64,000 nt of DNA from Klebsiella sp. BIGb0138. GTDB taxonomy: Bacteria; Pseudomonadota; Gammaproteobacteria; Enterobacterales; Enterobacteriaceae. This document shows positions 28,526 through 37,335 of the stretch, one piece after another. The stretch is taken from NCBI RefSeq assembly GCF_004342285.1, contig NZ_SMCV01000011.1:62001-126000 (forward strand). The letters are read 5' to 3'. A program made the translations under genes and the position numbers. Under the pieces are notes generated by a model. The model made no database searches and had not been told where the DNA came from. It saw only the letters and a program-made list of their open reading frames with translations. Within the stretch, counting starts at the first letter, position 1; the number at the start of each line of letters is the position of its first letter.

Positions 28526-28583
28526 TTGACTTATTGTTGCCTGGGCAATAATATCCTCAGCAATTAAATAATTGCCTGGGCAA
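28526..28583 (+). promoter_or_regulatory. marRAB promoter and marO operator sites
   Basis: TTGACT (28526-28531) and TAATAT (28549-28554) are 17 bp apart. Two identical MarR dyads, TTGCCTGGGCAA, lie at 28537-28548 between the hexamers and at 28572-28583 directly before the marR GTG. This is the E. coli marO arrangement (sites I and II) with both dyads perfect. MarR binding should repress the operon and salicylate-type ligands should relieve it. Confidence 0.9.
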
Positions 28584-28588
28584 CCATT

Positions 28589-29023
28589 GTGAAAAGCACA
28601 AGTGACCTGTTTAACGAAATGATCCCCCTTGGTCGCTTGATCCAGATGGTTAACCAGAAAAAAGATCGCCTGCTCAACGAGTACCTCTCACCGATGGATA
28701 TTACTTCCACCCAGTTCCGGGTGCTCTGTTCCATTCGTTGCGAAGTATGTATTACCCCCGTTGAGCTGAAAACCGTGCTTTCGGTCGATCCAGGCGCAAT
28801 GACGCGCATGCTTGACCGGCTGGTCTGTAAAGGCTGGATTGAACGGTTACCCAACCCCAATGACAAACGCGGCGTACTGGTGCAATTAACACCGGACGGC
28901 GCGGCGCTTTGTGAGCAGTGTCATCAGGTTGTGGGTCAGAAATTGCACCAGGAATTAACAAAAAATCTGTCGGCGGATGAAGTGGTCACCCTTGAGCATC
29001 TACTCAAGAAAGTTCTGCCGTAA
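28589..29023 (+). CDS. marR: Multiple antibiotic resistance repressor MarR
   Basis: 144 aa from a GTG, as in E. coli, followed by [45 protein letters not shown]. Winged HTH residues and the [35 protein letters not shown] recognition region are intact. The redox-sensitive cysteine region ([14 protein letters not shown]) is present. It binds the two marO dyads and represses marRAB. I see no truncation or obvious inactivating change. Confidence 0.96.
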   Translation: MKSTSDLFNEMIPLGRLIQMVNQKKDRLLNEYLSPMDITSTQFRVLCSIRCEVCITPVELKTVLSVDPGAMTRMLDRLVCKGWIERLPNPNDKRGVLVQLTPDGAALCEQCHQVVGQKLHQELTKNLSADEVVTLEHLLKKVLP

Positions 29024-29037
29024 TAAGAAGAGGTAAG

Positions 29038-29421
29038 ATGATGTCCAGACGCAATAATGACGCCATCACTATCCATAGTATTTTGTCGTGGATTGAAGAT
29101 AACCTGGAATCGCCCCTGTCACTGGAAAAAGTGTCCGAGCGTTCTGGTTACTCCAAATGGCACCTGCAAAGAATGTTTAAAAAAGAGACCGGTCACTCTT
29201 TAGGCCAGTACATCCGCAGCCGCAAGCTGACGGAAATCGCGCAAAAACTCAAGCAGAGCGATGAGCCGATTTTGTACCTCGCCGAGCGCTACGGGTTTGA
29301 ATCGCAACAAACGCTGACGCGAACCTTTAAAAACTATTTTGACGTTCCGCCGCATAAATATCGCATGACCAATATGCCGGGTGAATCCCGCTACCTGATG
29401 CCACTGAACAACTGTTGTTAA
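29038..29421 (+). CDS. marA: Transcriptional activator MarA
   Basis: 127 aa (or 126 from the second of two adjacent ATGs). Two AraC-type HTH motifs are nearly identical to E. coli Mar[37 protein letters not shown] and [31 protein letters not shown]. It binds marboxes to raise efflux (acrAB-tolC) and lower porin synthesis (micF). AGAGG lies just upstream. It follows marR by 14 bp. Confidence 0.96.
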   Translation: MMSRRNNDAITIHSILSWIEDNLESPLSLEKVSERSGYSKWHLQRMFKKETGHSLGQYIRSRKLTEIAQKLKQSDEPILYLAERYGFESQQTLTRTFKNYFDVPPHKYRMTNMPGESRYLMPLNNCC

Positions 29422-29451
29422 CCGCCTGCAAAAAGACGTATTGAGGAAATC

Positions 29452-29658
29452 ATGAAACTATTCGCTGCCGCTGCCATTGTTCTGGCCGCACTGGCTTCCA
29501 GCCAGAGCTATGCGGAGCAAACCACCACGCCGGTTCGTCACAACCACCGCGATGCGATGATTATGCCTTCCGAACATAATGATTCTCCATTTGATTTCAA
29601 TCATATGGCTGCCGGTAGCGACAAATCGGATGAATTAGGCGTACCGTATTACAATTAA
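29452..29658 (+). CDS. marB: MarB
   Basis: 68 aa with a signal peptide (MKLFAAAAIVLAALASSQSYA, cleavage about residue 21) and a short acidic/His-rich mature part ending near ELGVPYYN, like E. coli MarB (72 aa). It is periplasmic and is reported to reduce marA expression indirectly. A clear terminator follows. Confidence 0.9.
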   Translation: MKLFAAAAIVLAALASSQSYAEQTTTPVRHNHRDAMIMPSEHNDSPFDFNHMAAGSDKSDELGVPYYN

Positions 29659-29677
29659 CTGCACTACCCGAGCATTT

Positions 29678-29701
29678 AGCCCCGTTTACGGGGCTTTTTT
29701 T
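29678..29701 (+). terminator. marRAB terminator
   Basis: AGCCCCGT (29678-29685) pairs with ACGGGGCT (29688-29695), followed by a run of Ts. It ends within two bases of the convergent eamA stop. Confidence 0.9.
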
Positions 29702-30599
29702 ATCTCACTACCGCCCCTGGCCGCCGTATCCGCAGACCGAAAACGTTGATATACAGCCCGGCCATAATCAGCACCGCCCCCAGCAGCTGCAGGCCGTTTA
29801 GCGTTTCGCCGAGTAGCAGCGCCGCGCTCGCCATCCCGACGACCGGCACCAGTAACGACAGCGGCGCCACCCGCCAGGTTTCATAGCGTCCGAGCAGCGC
29901 TCCCCAGATCCCGTAGCCGACAATGGTGGCGATGAACGCCAGATACAGCAACGAAAACACGGTCAACGTATCAATATGCAGCAGGCTTTCCGCCATCGCC
30001 TGCGGGCCGTCAATCAGCCACGACGCGAGCATAAACGGCAGCACGGGAATTAACGCGCTCCAGACCACCAGCGACATGATCTGCGGCTGCTGTTGGTGGG
30101 ACATGATCTTCTTATTAAAGATATTACCGCAGGCCCAGCTGAGCGCCGCCGCCAGAGTCAGCATAAAGCCAACCACCGGCACGTGCTGGCCGCCGAGGCT
30201 GGCCTCCACCAGAACCAGCACGCCAAAAATAGCCAGCGCGATCCCCGCCAGCTGTTTTCCCTGTAAACGTTCGCCGAAGGCAAAAACGCCGAGAATAATG
30301 GTGAAGAACGCCTGCGCCTGGAGCACCAGCGAGGCCAGTCCAGCCGGCATGCCAAGACTGATGGCGCAGAACAGAAAGGCAAACTGACCAAAACTGATGG
30401 TCAGGCCATAGCCGAGCAGCAGACGCAGCGGTATTTTAGGCCGGGCGACAAACAGCAGCGCCGGAAAGGCCACCAGTAAAAAACGCAGCCCCGCCAGCAT
30501 CAGCGGCGGCATATTATGAAGCCCGAGCTTAATCACCACAAAATTAAGCCCCCATACCACGACCACCAGCAGCGCCAGCAGCCCGTCTTTACGTGTCAT
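29700..30599 (-). CDS. eamA: EamA (YdeD) cysteine/O-acetylserine exporter
   Basis: 299 aa drug/metabolite transporter with ten helices and two EamA repeats (WGLNFVVIKLGLHNMPPLMLAGLRF and GNIFNKKIMSHQQQPQIMSLVVW). It is nearly collinear with E. coli EamA, which exports O-acetylserine and cysteine. It converges on marRAB. The 30600-30896 gap upstream shows no gene I can support. Confidence 0.95.
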   Translation of the reverse strand: MTRKDGLLALLVVVVWGLNFVVIKLGLHNMPPLMLAGLRFLLVAFPALLFVARPKIPLRLLLGYGLTISFGQFAFLFCAISLGMPAGLASLVLQAQAFFTIILGVFAFGERLQGKQLAGIALAIFGVLVLVEASLGGQHVPVVGFMLTLAAALSWACGNIFNKKIMSHQQQPQIMSLVVWSALIPVLPFMLASWLIDGPQAMAESLLHIDTLTVFSLLYLAFIATIVGYGIWGALLGRYETWRVAPLSLLVPVVGMASAALLLGETLNGLQLLGAVLIMAGLYINVFGLRIRRPGAVVR

Positions 30600-30896
30600 A
30601 CCCTGCCTCTGTAGTTATGCGAATTTTTGTGAACAAAATCAAAGTACCGAAAAAAACGGCCGCCGGATAGATCATTATTCTTGGCAGGGGTACGGCGCAC
30701 ACTCTAACCCCTGGCATCCCTATACAAGCGTCTGAGGGCATGTTATTTCTGAATAGATTGTTGCGCCGTCAACGCGCAAGCCCAGGCGGCATGCGGCTGT
30801 CAGGTTAATGTCGGGTCGCTGTCGGGTACGGATCGTGGCGCCCGCCGGCGGCGTACGCCACACTCCATCTCAGGTTTTCACCCGGAGATAGACAAG

Positions 30897-31367
30897 ATGA
30901 ACAGCAGCACTCAGGTTAAACAATTACGTCTGCAGCACGCCTGGTCCCAGGAACAGTTAGCCGAGATGGCCGGCGTCAGCGTACGCACCATTCAACGCAT
31001 TGAGAACGGCGACCGCCCGGGGCTGGAAACCCTCAGCGCCCTCGCCGCCGTTTTTAACGTTAACGTTGCCGATATTACCGGCGATTCGCCGGCGGGTCAT
31101 GAAGAGTCCCTCGATCTGCGCATCGAAGAGGCGAAAGCGCGCGTGCAGCAGGAAAGCCGCTTTTTCCGCTCGCTGGCGACCGCGGTGGTGATTTGCCTGC
31201 TGCTGGCGCTCCTTAACCGGTTCACCGACCCGGGCTATTACTGGTCTGCGTGGGTAGCCGCGATCTGGGGAACCTTGTTGCTGGTAAGAGGTCTGCGCCT
31301 GTTTGTTTTTGGCAACGTTATCCGCAGCTGGCGCCAGACGCGGCTGCAGCGGCTATTGCGCAAATAG
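30897..31367 (+). CDS. XRE-family HTH protein with C-terminal 2TM domain
   Basis: 156 aa. Residues 4-58 form an XRE HTH (VKQLRLQHAWSQEQLAEMAGVSVRTIQRIENGDRPGLETLSALAAVF). Residues about 90-140 hold two hydrophobic helices of the 2TM type, placing the DNA-binding domain at the inner face of the membrane. Such proteins are common but uncharacterised. GGAGA precedes the start. It is convergent with the end of the Tad operon, 99 bp away, and could be part of that island or only its border. Confidence 0.82.
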   Translation: MNSSTQVKQLRLQHAWSQEQLAEMAGVSVRTIQRIENGDRPGLETLSALAAVFNVNVADITGDSPAGHEESLDLRIEEAKARVQQESRFFRSLATAVVICLLLALLNRFTDPGYYWSAWVAAIWGTLLLVRGLRLFVFGNVIRSWRQTRLQRLLRK

Positions 31368-31466
31368 TTGTTTTGCCCTGTCGCCGTCCCCCGCTCGCGC
31401 TAACGCTTAGCGGGGCTACGGTTTCAGCCGTCTGGTAGCGCGTAGCCCGCCGCGGGCGTGTCGCAG

Positions 31467-32102
31467 CTAGTCGCCCCGCAAAGCTTTCACGCCCCGGGGT
31501 GATGAAGCGCCAGCGACCTGGGATAGCTTCGCCCCGGAAGACGTTTGTCGGTTTTCTTTAACCGCGGGGGTTTTCGCCGTTGGGCGAGGTTTACCGTCCG
31601 CAATGACCGCAATCGGTACCGCGCCACCTGCCGTAAGCGTCGGTTTTACCGCCATGATCCGCTCAACGTAGCTGGTCTGCGCCTGACCTTCGGGGAGAAA
31701 TCCCCGCCGGAAGTTACCGCTGTAGTAACAGGAAAAGGCCGCCAGCTGTGCCTGCTGCGGGGAAAACTTTACCGATGCGCGCCGCAGACATGCATTAAAA
31801 ATAGCGGCAGCGGCGCGAGCGTTATGGCAGGGATCGAAGACGGTTTCATAATCCAGTCCGTATTTATCGAGGTTATGGCGATTCACCTGGCCCAGCCCCA
31901 GCGAAAAATTCCAGCCCGCCTGTGCGAGGTATTGTGCGGTAGCGATAGCCTCTTCCTTATGCCGGGGCTGGCGCGCCAGCCGTCCGCCCACTACGCCAAT
32001 GGCGTAAGGATTAAACGACGACTCCACTTTCATTAAACGTTCCAGTACCTGGGGCGCGACGTCTGGCGCGCACCGATCGGCCAAAACAGCCAAATCCAAC
32101 AT
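31467..32102 (-). CDS. VirB1-like lytic transglycosylase of the Tad locus
   Basis: 211 aa. SLT-like domain with catalytic Glu in RLMKVESSFNPYAIGV (about residue 27), the LGLGQVNRHNL motif and a later CYYSGNF segment. These match VirB1-type transglycosylases that open peptidoglycan for secretion machines. There is no obvious N-terminal signal peptide, so export may use another route. The last 60 residues are basic and low-complexity. It lies 25 bp after tadG and appears to be the last gene of the operon. Confidence 0.83.
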   Translation of the reverse strand: MLDLAVLADRCAPDVAPQVLERLMKVESSFNPYAIGVVGGRLARQPRHKEEAIATAQYLAQAGWNFSLGLGQVNRHNLDKYGLDYETVFDPCHNARAAAAIFNACLRRASVKFSPQQAQLAAFSCYYSGNFRRGFLPEGQAQTSYVERIMAVKPTLTAGGAVPIAVIADGKPRPTAKTPAVKENRQTSSGAKLSQVAGASSPRGVKALRGD

Positions 32103-32127
32103 TCTGACCTCCCTGTCTGCCCGGTGG

Positions 32128-33873
32128 TTATTCCGGCTCGTTTTTATTGATAAATTTCACCGAGGATTTCTTAGCGATTCCCGTCAGGACGTTAATAATG
32201 TCCTGGTAGTTAGTGGCGAGAAACACGTTATCGCCCGCGCAGTGGTTGCGCCACAGATCGAGAGCGGTGGCCGTTTCTGAGCTATTGACGGTGAAAATAA
32301 AGAATATATCCGCCAGTTGCGTAGACGTCCCCTCAGGATAGCGCAGCAGCCCTTCTCTGATGCGTTTGCACAAATCATATTGATCAAATAGTTTTCGGGT
32401 CAGAGTGCCGCCATCAATATCAATACCATCTGATATGACAATGATTGCTTTCCTTGGGTTATTTCCTTTGGCGATAACGGGAAGCGCGCGCAGTAGTCCT
32501 GAAGTGACATAGGTTGTGCCATCAGTGACATTCATCTCCCTGAATTTATCGATTATCTGGCGATCGCTGGTTAACTCAATAAGATAAGAGGCTGGCTTCG
32601 CCGTCTTACTCTTCAGAATATCGCTGGCTGCACTGGCACTAATACTACCAAACGTCGAATAACAATCATAAAGAAACGGCCGATTATTAATGATATTAAC
32701 GACATATTCAAAAGTTTTTACAGATTCTTCTGAAAACATATAACCGTCCGCAACTAAACCGTCAAAATCCGTCGTTACAGTATTGAAGATTGTCCGTTGT
32801 GAATACGCATAATACATAAGCTCATGCGCCGTTGCGCGGTTTTCCTTAAATTCAGAATAATGATTAAAAAGATTAGATCGGGGATCAGCATCACAACTAT
32901 GTTTGGCTTTTCCAACACCACTACCGAACTGATCGTTTTGAACGCACCAGCCTCTACTAACCATGTTGTTTATAGTATATCCGGTCGCCGGAGAAACGAC
33001 ATTTTGATACCAGGCGTAGAGTAATGAATCATAATAATATGATTGCATTAATTCCGTGGGAGTATCTATTGTGGTTGTAAATCTCATTTTATTATACCAA
33101 AAATCGAGGTCTATTTTTGAATATTTCGGAAGAAATTTCCCTACATAAGAACAACCAAACCTCTTTCCTCCGGCGATATTCTCACCAGGAAGAATAACGG
33201 ATACCCCTGCAGTAAAGGGAATAATCCCTACGGTATTCGTCACCGCGTCATCATTTAAAACCTCGCCAATAAATTCCGTGACGACTTTACGTAACAGCTC
33301 GATCCTGGTCAGGCCGGGCTCTGATGACGAACTTAACATCGACCCTGAAAAATCCAGTACCAGCGCGTAGTCCGTCGGGTATTTTATCTCTTCGATTGTG
33401 CGCCTGACCACACCCGCCCCGCCGTCGGCGCGGATATCCACCGCGGAGTCAAAACCCACCTCTTCCTGAGCGCCGATCATCGGGCTAACGCTGATCTTAC
33501 CGCTGGCGGTATAATCCACGGAATCCAGTTTACTCGTTTCCGTCTTGCTGTAATTCACCGCCACTGTTACGAGCAGATCGTTTTTGGCGATCGTCGCGTC
33601 TGGCACATAGTAGCTAAGGTAATTATGCAACAGGGTAATATTCTCCGCTTTATCCGCCGCGGTGGTATTGCGGTTATCGGCCATGGCCACCGCCAGCACG
33701 CCCTGATTCAGACCATCCGCCAGCCTGGCGCGGCTGCTTTGTAAATTCGCGCCGTCCCAGGCGACGGAATAAAACATCATCAGCAGCGGGAACATAATGG
33801 CAAACATCACGGTTATCGCGCCGTACTCCTGGCGTAAAGGACGTACGATAAAGCGTAAAAACAGGCTTCGCAT
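32128..33873 (-). CDS. tadG: TadG, von Willebrand A-domain pilus assembly protein
   Basis: 581 aa from ATG 33873 (GAGGTG upstream); a start at 33891 is possible. An N-terminal TadE/G-like hydrophobic segment (GAITVMFAIMFPLLMMFYSVAWDGANLQ) anchors it in the membrane. A VWA domain follows with the metal site DFSGS in YALVLDFSGSMLSSSS (about 180) and IIVISDGIDIDGGTL near 450. The middle third is clearly more AT-rich than its neighbours. TadG is needed for Flp pilus assembly; its role may be envelope anchoring. Confidence 0.9.
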   Translation of the reverse strand: MRSLFLRFIVRPLRQEYGAITVMFAIMFPLLMMFYSVAWDGANLQSSRARLADGLNQGVLAVAMADNRNTTAADKAENITLLHNYLSYYVPDATIAKNDLLVTVAVNYSKTETSKLDSVDYTASGKISVSPMIGAQEEVGFDSAVDIRADGGAGVVRRTIEEIKYPTDYALVLDFSGSMLSSSSEPGLTRIELLRKVVTEFIGEVLNDDAVTNTVGIIPFTAGVSVILPGENIAGGKRFGCSYVGKFLPKYSKIDLDFWYNKMRFTTTIDTPTELMQSYYYDSLLYAWYQNVVSPATGYTINNMVSRGWCVQNDQFGSGVGKAKHSCDADPRSNLFNHYSEFKENRATAHELMYYAYSQRTIFNTVTTDFDGLVADGYMFSEESVKTFEYVVNIINNRPFLYDCYSTFGSISASAASDILKSKTAKPASYLIELTSDRQIIDKFREMNVTDGTTYVTSGLLRALPVIAKGNNPRKAIIVISDGIDIDGGTLTRKLFDQYDLCKRIREGLLRYPEGTSTQLADIFFIFTVNSSETATALDLWRNHCAGDNVFLATNYQDIINVLTGIAKKSSVKFINKNEPE

Positions 33874-33902
33874 AATTTTCACCTCGTCCATAAGGAACGG
33901 TA

Positions 33903-34496
33903 TTAACGCGGGATAACCGCATTGCTGATAGAGATATCGCCGATCTGAATTCCGGCGCGGTTCAACGCGCGTTTAAACCAGCTCTCGCCCCCCGGGACGC
34001 ATATCGTCACCTGATAAACCGGTAGCCAGCGCCCTTTCGCATCCCACGGCGACAGCGCCGCAATTTGCGTACCGGTTATCGCCAGCCTGCTGCGACAGCT
34101 CCCGGTTCCGCGGGTGAAAGACTGGGTATTCAATACGTTTTTTTGCGCCTTGCTGCCGCTGGGTTGAAAAAAGACGGCCTCCACCACCAGCTGATAGGGG
34201 CTACCGGCCAGGCGGCTCTCCTCCAGTAAAACGCCGGCCAGATCGTAAAGGTCGCTGACATCCTGCTGGCTTAGCTCCTCTTTTTCACCGTAGAAGGCGC
34301 TCCGTTCGCGCACAACGCTGGCCAGCGAATGGGTTACCCGCTGCAGGTAGCTTTTATTCAGAAAGACGGCGCTGAAATCCACCAGCAGCGCGCACAGCAG
34401 AAAAAAAACCACGAAGTACAGACCGGCCTCGATCGCGACGGATCCACGATCGCCGCGCAGATAGCGTTGTATATCGCCCATCGTTTTACTCATCAT
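33903..34496 (-). CDS. tadF: TadF-like pseudopilin
   Basis: 197 aa with a TadE/F pseudopilin N-terminus: a short basic leader, a cleavage-type junction GDRG-SVAIE, then a hydrophobic helix (AGLYFVVFFLLCALLVDFS). The Glu at +5 after the Gly is the prepilin-peptidase signature. The remainder is periplasmic. It overlaps tadE by 11 bp. Assignment of F rather than E rests on order (tadE-tadF-tadG). Confidence 0.85.
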   Translation of the reverse strand: MMSKTMGDIQRYLRGDRGSVAIEAGLYFVVFFLLCALLVDFSAVFLNKSYLQRVTHSLASVVRERSAFYGEKEELSQQDVSDLYDLAGVLLEESRLAGSPYQLVVEAVFFQPSGSKAQKNVLNTQSFTRGTGSCRSRLAITGTQIAALSPWDAKGRWLPVYQVTICVPGGESWFKRALNRAGIQIGDISISNAVIPR

Positions 34497-34986
34497 TTTC
34501 CGTCTCGCGCTGAAATTCCTGCACCAGTAAAATTTTGCGGCTCAATTCACGAATGACGCTTTGGACAGGAAAGAAAAAAAACAGCGGCTGATAGTCGGTG
34601 GTCAGCTGATAAAAGGCTAACGGCTTATGGCTCGCATCCGCTGTGGTGCAGGTATGGTGAATCACCGCGGAAATATTGTCACACCAGGCCACCGACAGCT
34701 CGACATGGACATCGCGTGAAATCAGCGGCCAGTCCGCCATCCGTTTATTGATTTCATCATTAAAATAGTGCTGATAGTTTTCCGGCGCCCGGGTAATCGC
34801 GGCAATGTGCCCCGACTCGGCGATAATCAGATCCAGCGCCGAGGAGATAAAGACCACCCGACACATCTCGGCAATAAAAAGGATCGAAACAATAAACGGA
34901 ATAAACACCATCGAAAATTCCATCGCGGCAATGCCCTGCTCACCGCATAAATAATGGCGCAGGTTGCTTTTCGTCTTCTTTGACAT
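34486..34986 (-). CDS. tadE: TadE-like pseudopilin
   Basis: 166 aa from ATG 34986; a start at 35010 would overlap tadV. The leader ends GEQG, then IAAMEFSMVFIPFIVSILFIAEM gives Glu at +5 and the hydrophobic core, as in processed TadE pseudopilins. Two cysteines in the periplasmic part (WCDN and HTCTT) could form a disulfide. It overlaps tadF at its 3' end. Confidence 0.86.
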   Translation of the reverse strand: MSKKTKSNLRHYLCGEQGIAAMEFSMVFIPFIVSILFIAEMCRVVFISSALDLIIAESGHIAAITRAPENYQHYFNDEINKRMADWPLISRDVHVELSVAWCDNISAVIHHTCTTADASHKPLAFYQLTTDYQPLFFFFPVQSVIRELSRKILLVQEFQRETENDE

Positions 34987-35000
34987 ACATTCACCAATCG

Positions 35001-35426
35001 TTATACCCATACCTGGAGCCAGTAGCCGCAGCTGATGGCCAGCGCATATGGCACCGTCGCGCGTTTGTCGCGGGCGAAGAAATAAAAGTACAGCAGGCTG
35101 GCAACCGAGAGCGGAATGCCGGCGACGGCGGTCAGCAGTAAAAAATCCCCGGTCTCCGAGGCTGACAACGCCACCGCCAGCGCACAGACCAGCTTAATAT
35201 CGCCGGCGCCTACCAGATTCGCCGTCGCGGCGATAAACCCCAGCGCCAGCAGTATGCCGGGGAGAATGAACGCCGGATAAGGCATATGAGCAAATCCTGC
35301 GAGACATGAGAGCAGCAGTATCAGCAGCGTGGCCCGGTTAGGTATCCGACGCCAGCGTATATCCATATAGCAGATATAGATAAGCACTCCGCTGATTCCG
35401 GCGGTCAATAGCCATACGATATCCAC
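35001..35426 (-). CDS. tadV: TadV prepilin peptidase (A24)
   Basis: 141 aa membrane aspartic protease without the N-terminal methylase domain of PilD, as usual for TadV/CpaA. Catalytic Asp in ICYMDIRWRRIPN (about 22) and in the GAGDIKL motif (G-x-G-D, about 75) are present. It should cleave the Flp prepilin at Gly29/Val30 and the TadE/F pseudopilins. In many tad loci tadV follows flp; here it is 10 kb downstream, next to tadE. Confidence 0.9.
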   Translation of the reverse strand: MDIVWLLTAGISGVLIYICYMDIRWRRIPNRATLLILLLSCLAGFAHMPYPAFILPGILLALGFIAATANLVGAGDIKLVCALAVALSASETGDFLLLTAVAGIPLSVASLLYFYFFARDKRATVPYALAISCGYWLQVWV

Positions 35427-35469
35427 GATAATCCCTCGCTCACCTCACGCTATTTAACAGAGAAACGTT

Positions 35470-35865
35470 TTATTCCGCTGAGCGCTTATCTGGTGCCGTC
35501 AGTTCATTAGTGTCAGAGCCCGACACGGCGCACGCCGGTAGCCAGGAAAAATAATGGGTTACGCTGTCCATAATTCGGCTGTCGCGATCGTAAAGTACCG
35601 GAGCCAACGCAATTGCATCGCTGAGAATATCCGCGGCCGTTAATTCCACCGCCTGCATCAGCCGATGGGCAAAAATATCGTCGGGGATTTGCGTCTCTTG
35701 CTGCAAATGGCGACTCAGAGGAAACAGCCATTGGTGATACCAGATCAGGCGCAGCTGAATTAACTCCTCCCGGTTACCCAGCACCGGCGCAACGGAAATA
35801 AACCCACAGCTCATATCCGCACAACATAATCTGACGGCCAGGGACATCGTTAACGGATCACTCAT
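35470..35865 (-). CDS. Unknown Tad-locus protein
   Basis: 131 aa from ATG 35865. The start overlaps the end of the upstream Roadblock gene in ATGAGTGA, which supports this start and translational coupling. The protein is mainly helical and soluble, with four cysteines (LCCADMSC near the N-terminus and one later). I do not recognise a family. Coupling to the Roadblock–GTPase genes suggests it works with that module. Confidence 0.7.
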   Translation of the reverse strand: MSDPLTMSLAVRLCCADMSCGFISVAPVLGNREELIQLRLIWYHQWLFPLSRHLQQETQIPDDIFAHRLMQAVELTAADILSDAIALAPVLYDRDSRIMDSVTHYFSWLPACAVSGSDTNELTAPDKRSAE

Positions 35866-36331
35866 AATAATATTCCTGTGGCGGCTGGCGATCTGGCTGC
35901 GTCTGGCAAATGTCAGCAATGCCCGCCGCCAGCTGACGCAGCAGCCAGAAAAGCTGCCCGAGGGGCTCCTGCGCGGAGGCCACGACGGTCAGACACAAGG
36001 GAAAATGCTGCGTGGCAAGCTGCCAGAGCAGAATATTGTCTCGCGCACCCTCGATGGTAATGGCCTTCTGCTCCCCGGCGTCAATTTCATTCAGCATGGC
36101 GACGCCAACCCCCAGCAGAGAGCTGGTCATCGCCGCGATTTTATGTAGCCGCCCGGGATCCTCTTCTTTGAGAACCGCCGCGACTTCGTAACCATCGGCG
36201 GTCGCCACCAGCAGCTCCCCCATGATGGGATGGGCCTGGGCAAACTCCAGCAGCAGTTGCTGAATTCGCTGACTGAGTTCAGTAGACAGGGTACCGGCAT
36301 CTTCAATGGCAAAAGGAAGTATGCTTGTCAT
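35858..36331 (-). CDS. Roadblock/LC7-domain protein (second copy)
   Basis: 157 aa. The core reads MGELLVATADGYEVAAVLKEEDPGRLHKIAAMTSSLLGVGVAMLNEI, then ITIEGARDNILLWQLA and LCLTVVASAQEPLGQLFWLLRQLAAGI. This is the Roadblock/LC7 pattern seen in actinobacterial conservon B proteins. Roadblock dimers regulate small GTPases. The gene starts in the stop codon of the GTPase (TGATG), so the two are coupled and probably form a complex. Confidence 0.82.
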   Translation of the reverse strand: MTSILPFAIEDAGTLSTELSQRIQQLLLEFAQAHPIMGELLVATADGYEVAAVLKEEDPGRLHKIAAMTSSLLGVGVAMLNEIDAGEQKAITIEGARDNILLWQLATQHFPLCLTVVASAQEPLGQLFWLLRQLAAGIADICQTQPDRQPPQEYYYE

Positions 36332-36894
36332 CAGGAATACACCTCTTCATTATTTCTGGCACGCTCAAGCTGGCAAAACAGCACCTTCAGCAGGAGTAAG
36401 ACCCTTTCCGGGCTGCGTGCATCCAGCGTAGCGACGGGAAAGCGCAGCCCCTCTTCCCGCAGCAGCCGCTGGTATTGTTCAATATCGGGTAAAGGGGATA
36501 AATCACACTTCACAATGCCCAGCAGCACGGTCGCATTCCCCGCCAGCGGGCCGGATTTCAGCGCCCGCAGCCAGCCGCGAGTCTCTTCCAGCGCTGCGGG
36601 CCGCTGATTATCGGCCAGCAGCAGGATACCCACGCTGCCACGTTCGAGGATCTCGCGCATAAACGTGAAGCGTTCCTGCCCCGGGGCGCCATAAAGCCGC
36701 ATCCGGTTTTGCCCTCCGGGAATAGTCAGCTCGCCGTAGTCAAACCCCACGGTGGTGGTTTCTTTCGCCGTGACGATGCGGTCGGTTGCCCGCACGTCCG
36801 TTGACACGACGTTGATTTCACTGACGCTGCGGATAGCCGTGGTCTTACCCGAACCGCTGCGCCCTACCAGGATCACCTTATAGTCTTTCATCAT
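36331..36894 (-). CDS. Ras-like small GTPase (COG2229/CvnD type)
   Basis: 187 aa. G1 GRSGSGKTT (residues 11-19), G2 threonines in KETTTVGFDYGEL (about 45-56), G3 YGAPGQERF (68-76), G4 VKCD (128-131, with Val where Asn is usual) and G5-like LDARSPERV (about 157). The G3 form and following FMREILERGSVGILLLAD resemble CvnD and other COG2229 GTPases. The changed G4 may lower guanine specificity. It is flanked by two Roadblock genes inside the Tad operon. Confidence 0.88.
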   Translation of the reverse strand: MMKDYKVILVGRSGSGKTTAIRSVSEINVVSTDVRATDRIVTAKETTTVGFDYGELTIPGGQNRMRLYGAPGQERFTFMREILERGSVGILLLADNQRPAALEETRGWLRALKSGPLAGNATVLLGIVKCDLSPLPDIEQYQRLLREEGLRFPVATLDARSPERVLLLLKVLFCQLERARNNEEVYS

Positions 36895-36938
36895 CCCGAA
36901 CCTTATCTCCTCCGCCCGCTTGGCGCAGGCGGAGCGAC

Positions 36939-37304
36939 TTATAAAATGACGATCGCCTCTTCGACATCCGTCACTTTGCGTCTGGCCAGCGCCAGATTGC
37001 CATTGCGGCGATCGAGAATGGTATAAACGAACACGCCGTCCACCGCCTTCACCGGCCGCAGTATGTGATACTGCTTGCCCAGCGTAATCAGGATGTCTTC
37101 CACCTCATCCCCGCTGGCCATTAACTTCAGCATCTTGATATTGGCGCGCAGGACATCGGTAATGGCCGCCGCGGCAATTTCGATATCCAGACCGGCGGAA
37201 CCCACGCCGTGCAACAGCATGCCATTACGCGCATCCACCAGCGCGGCACCCAGCGCGCCATCGAGGTTGACCAGCCCATCCAGCAACTTTTCCATTTCAG
37301 CCAT
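36939..37304 (-). CDS. Roadblock/LC7-domain protein (first copy)
   Basis: 121 aa, a single Roadblock/LC7 domain: LLDGLVNLDGALGAALVDARNGMLLHGVG, then AITDVLRANIKMLKLMASGDEVEDILITLGKQYHILRPVKAVDGVFVYTILDRRNGNLALARRKV. The length and fold are like MglB, the GTPase-activating partner of MglA in Myxococcus. It lies 44 bp upstream of the GTPase gene. A GAP or scaffold role is inferred from the pairing. Confidence 0.85.
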   Translation of the reverse strand: MAEMEKLLDGLVNLDGALGAALVDARNGMLLHGVGSAGLDIEIAAAAITDVLRANIKMLKLMASGDEVEDILITLGKQYHILRPVKAVDGVFVYTILDRRNGNLALARRKVTDVEEAIVIL

Positions 37305-37335
37305 TATTTTCTCCTGTGGTTTTATCCCGTTATGA

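Noticed and set aside
36331..37304. Actinobacterial conservon imported as a unit
   Set aside because: There is no histidine kinase-like CvnA or DUF742 CvnC protein, and the genes are coupled to tad genes. Only the GTPase–Roadblock pairing is shared.
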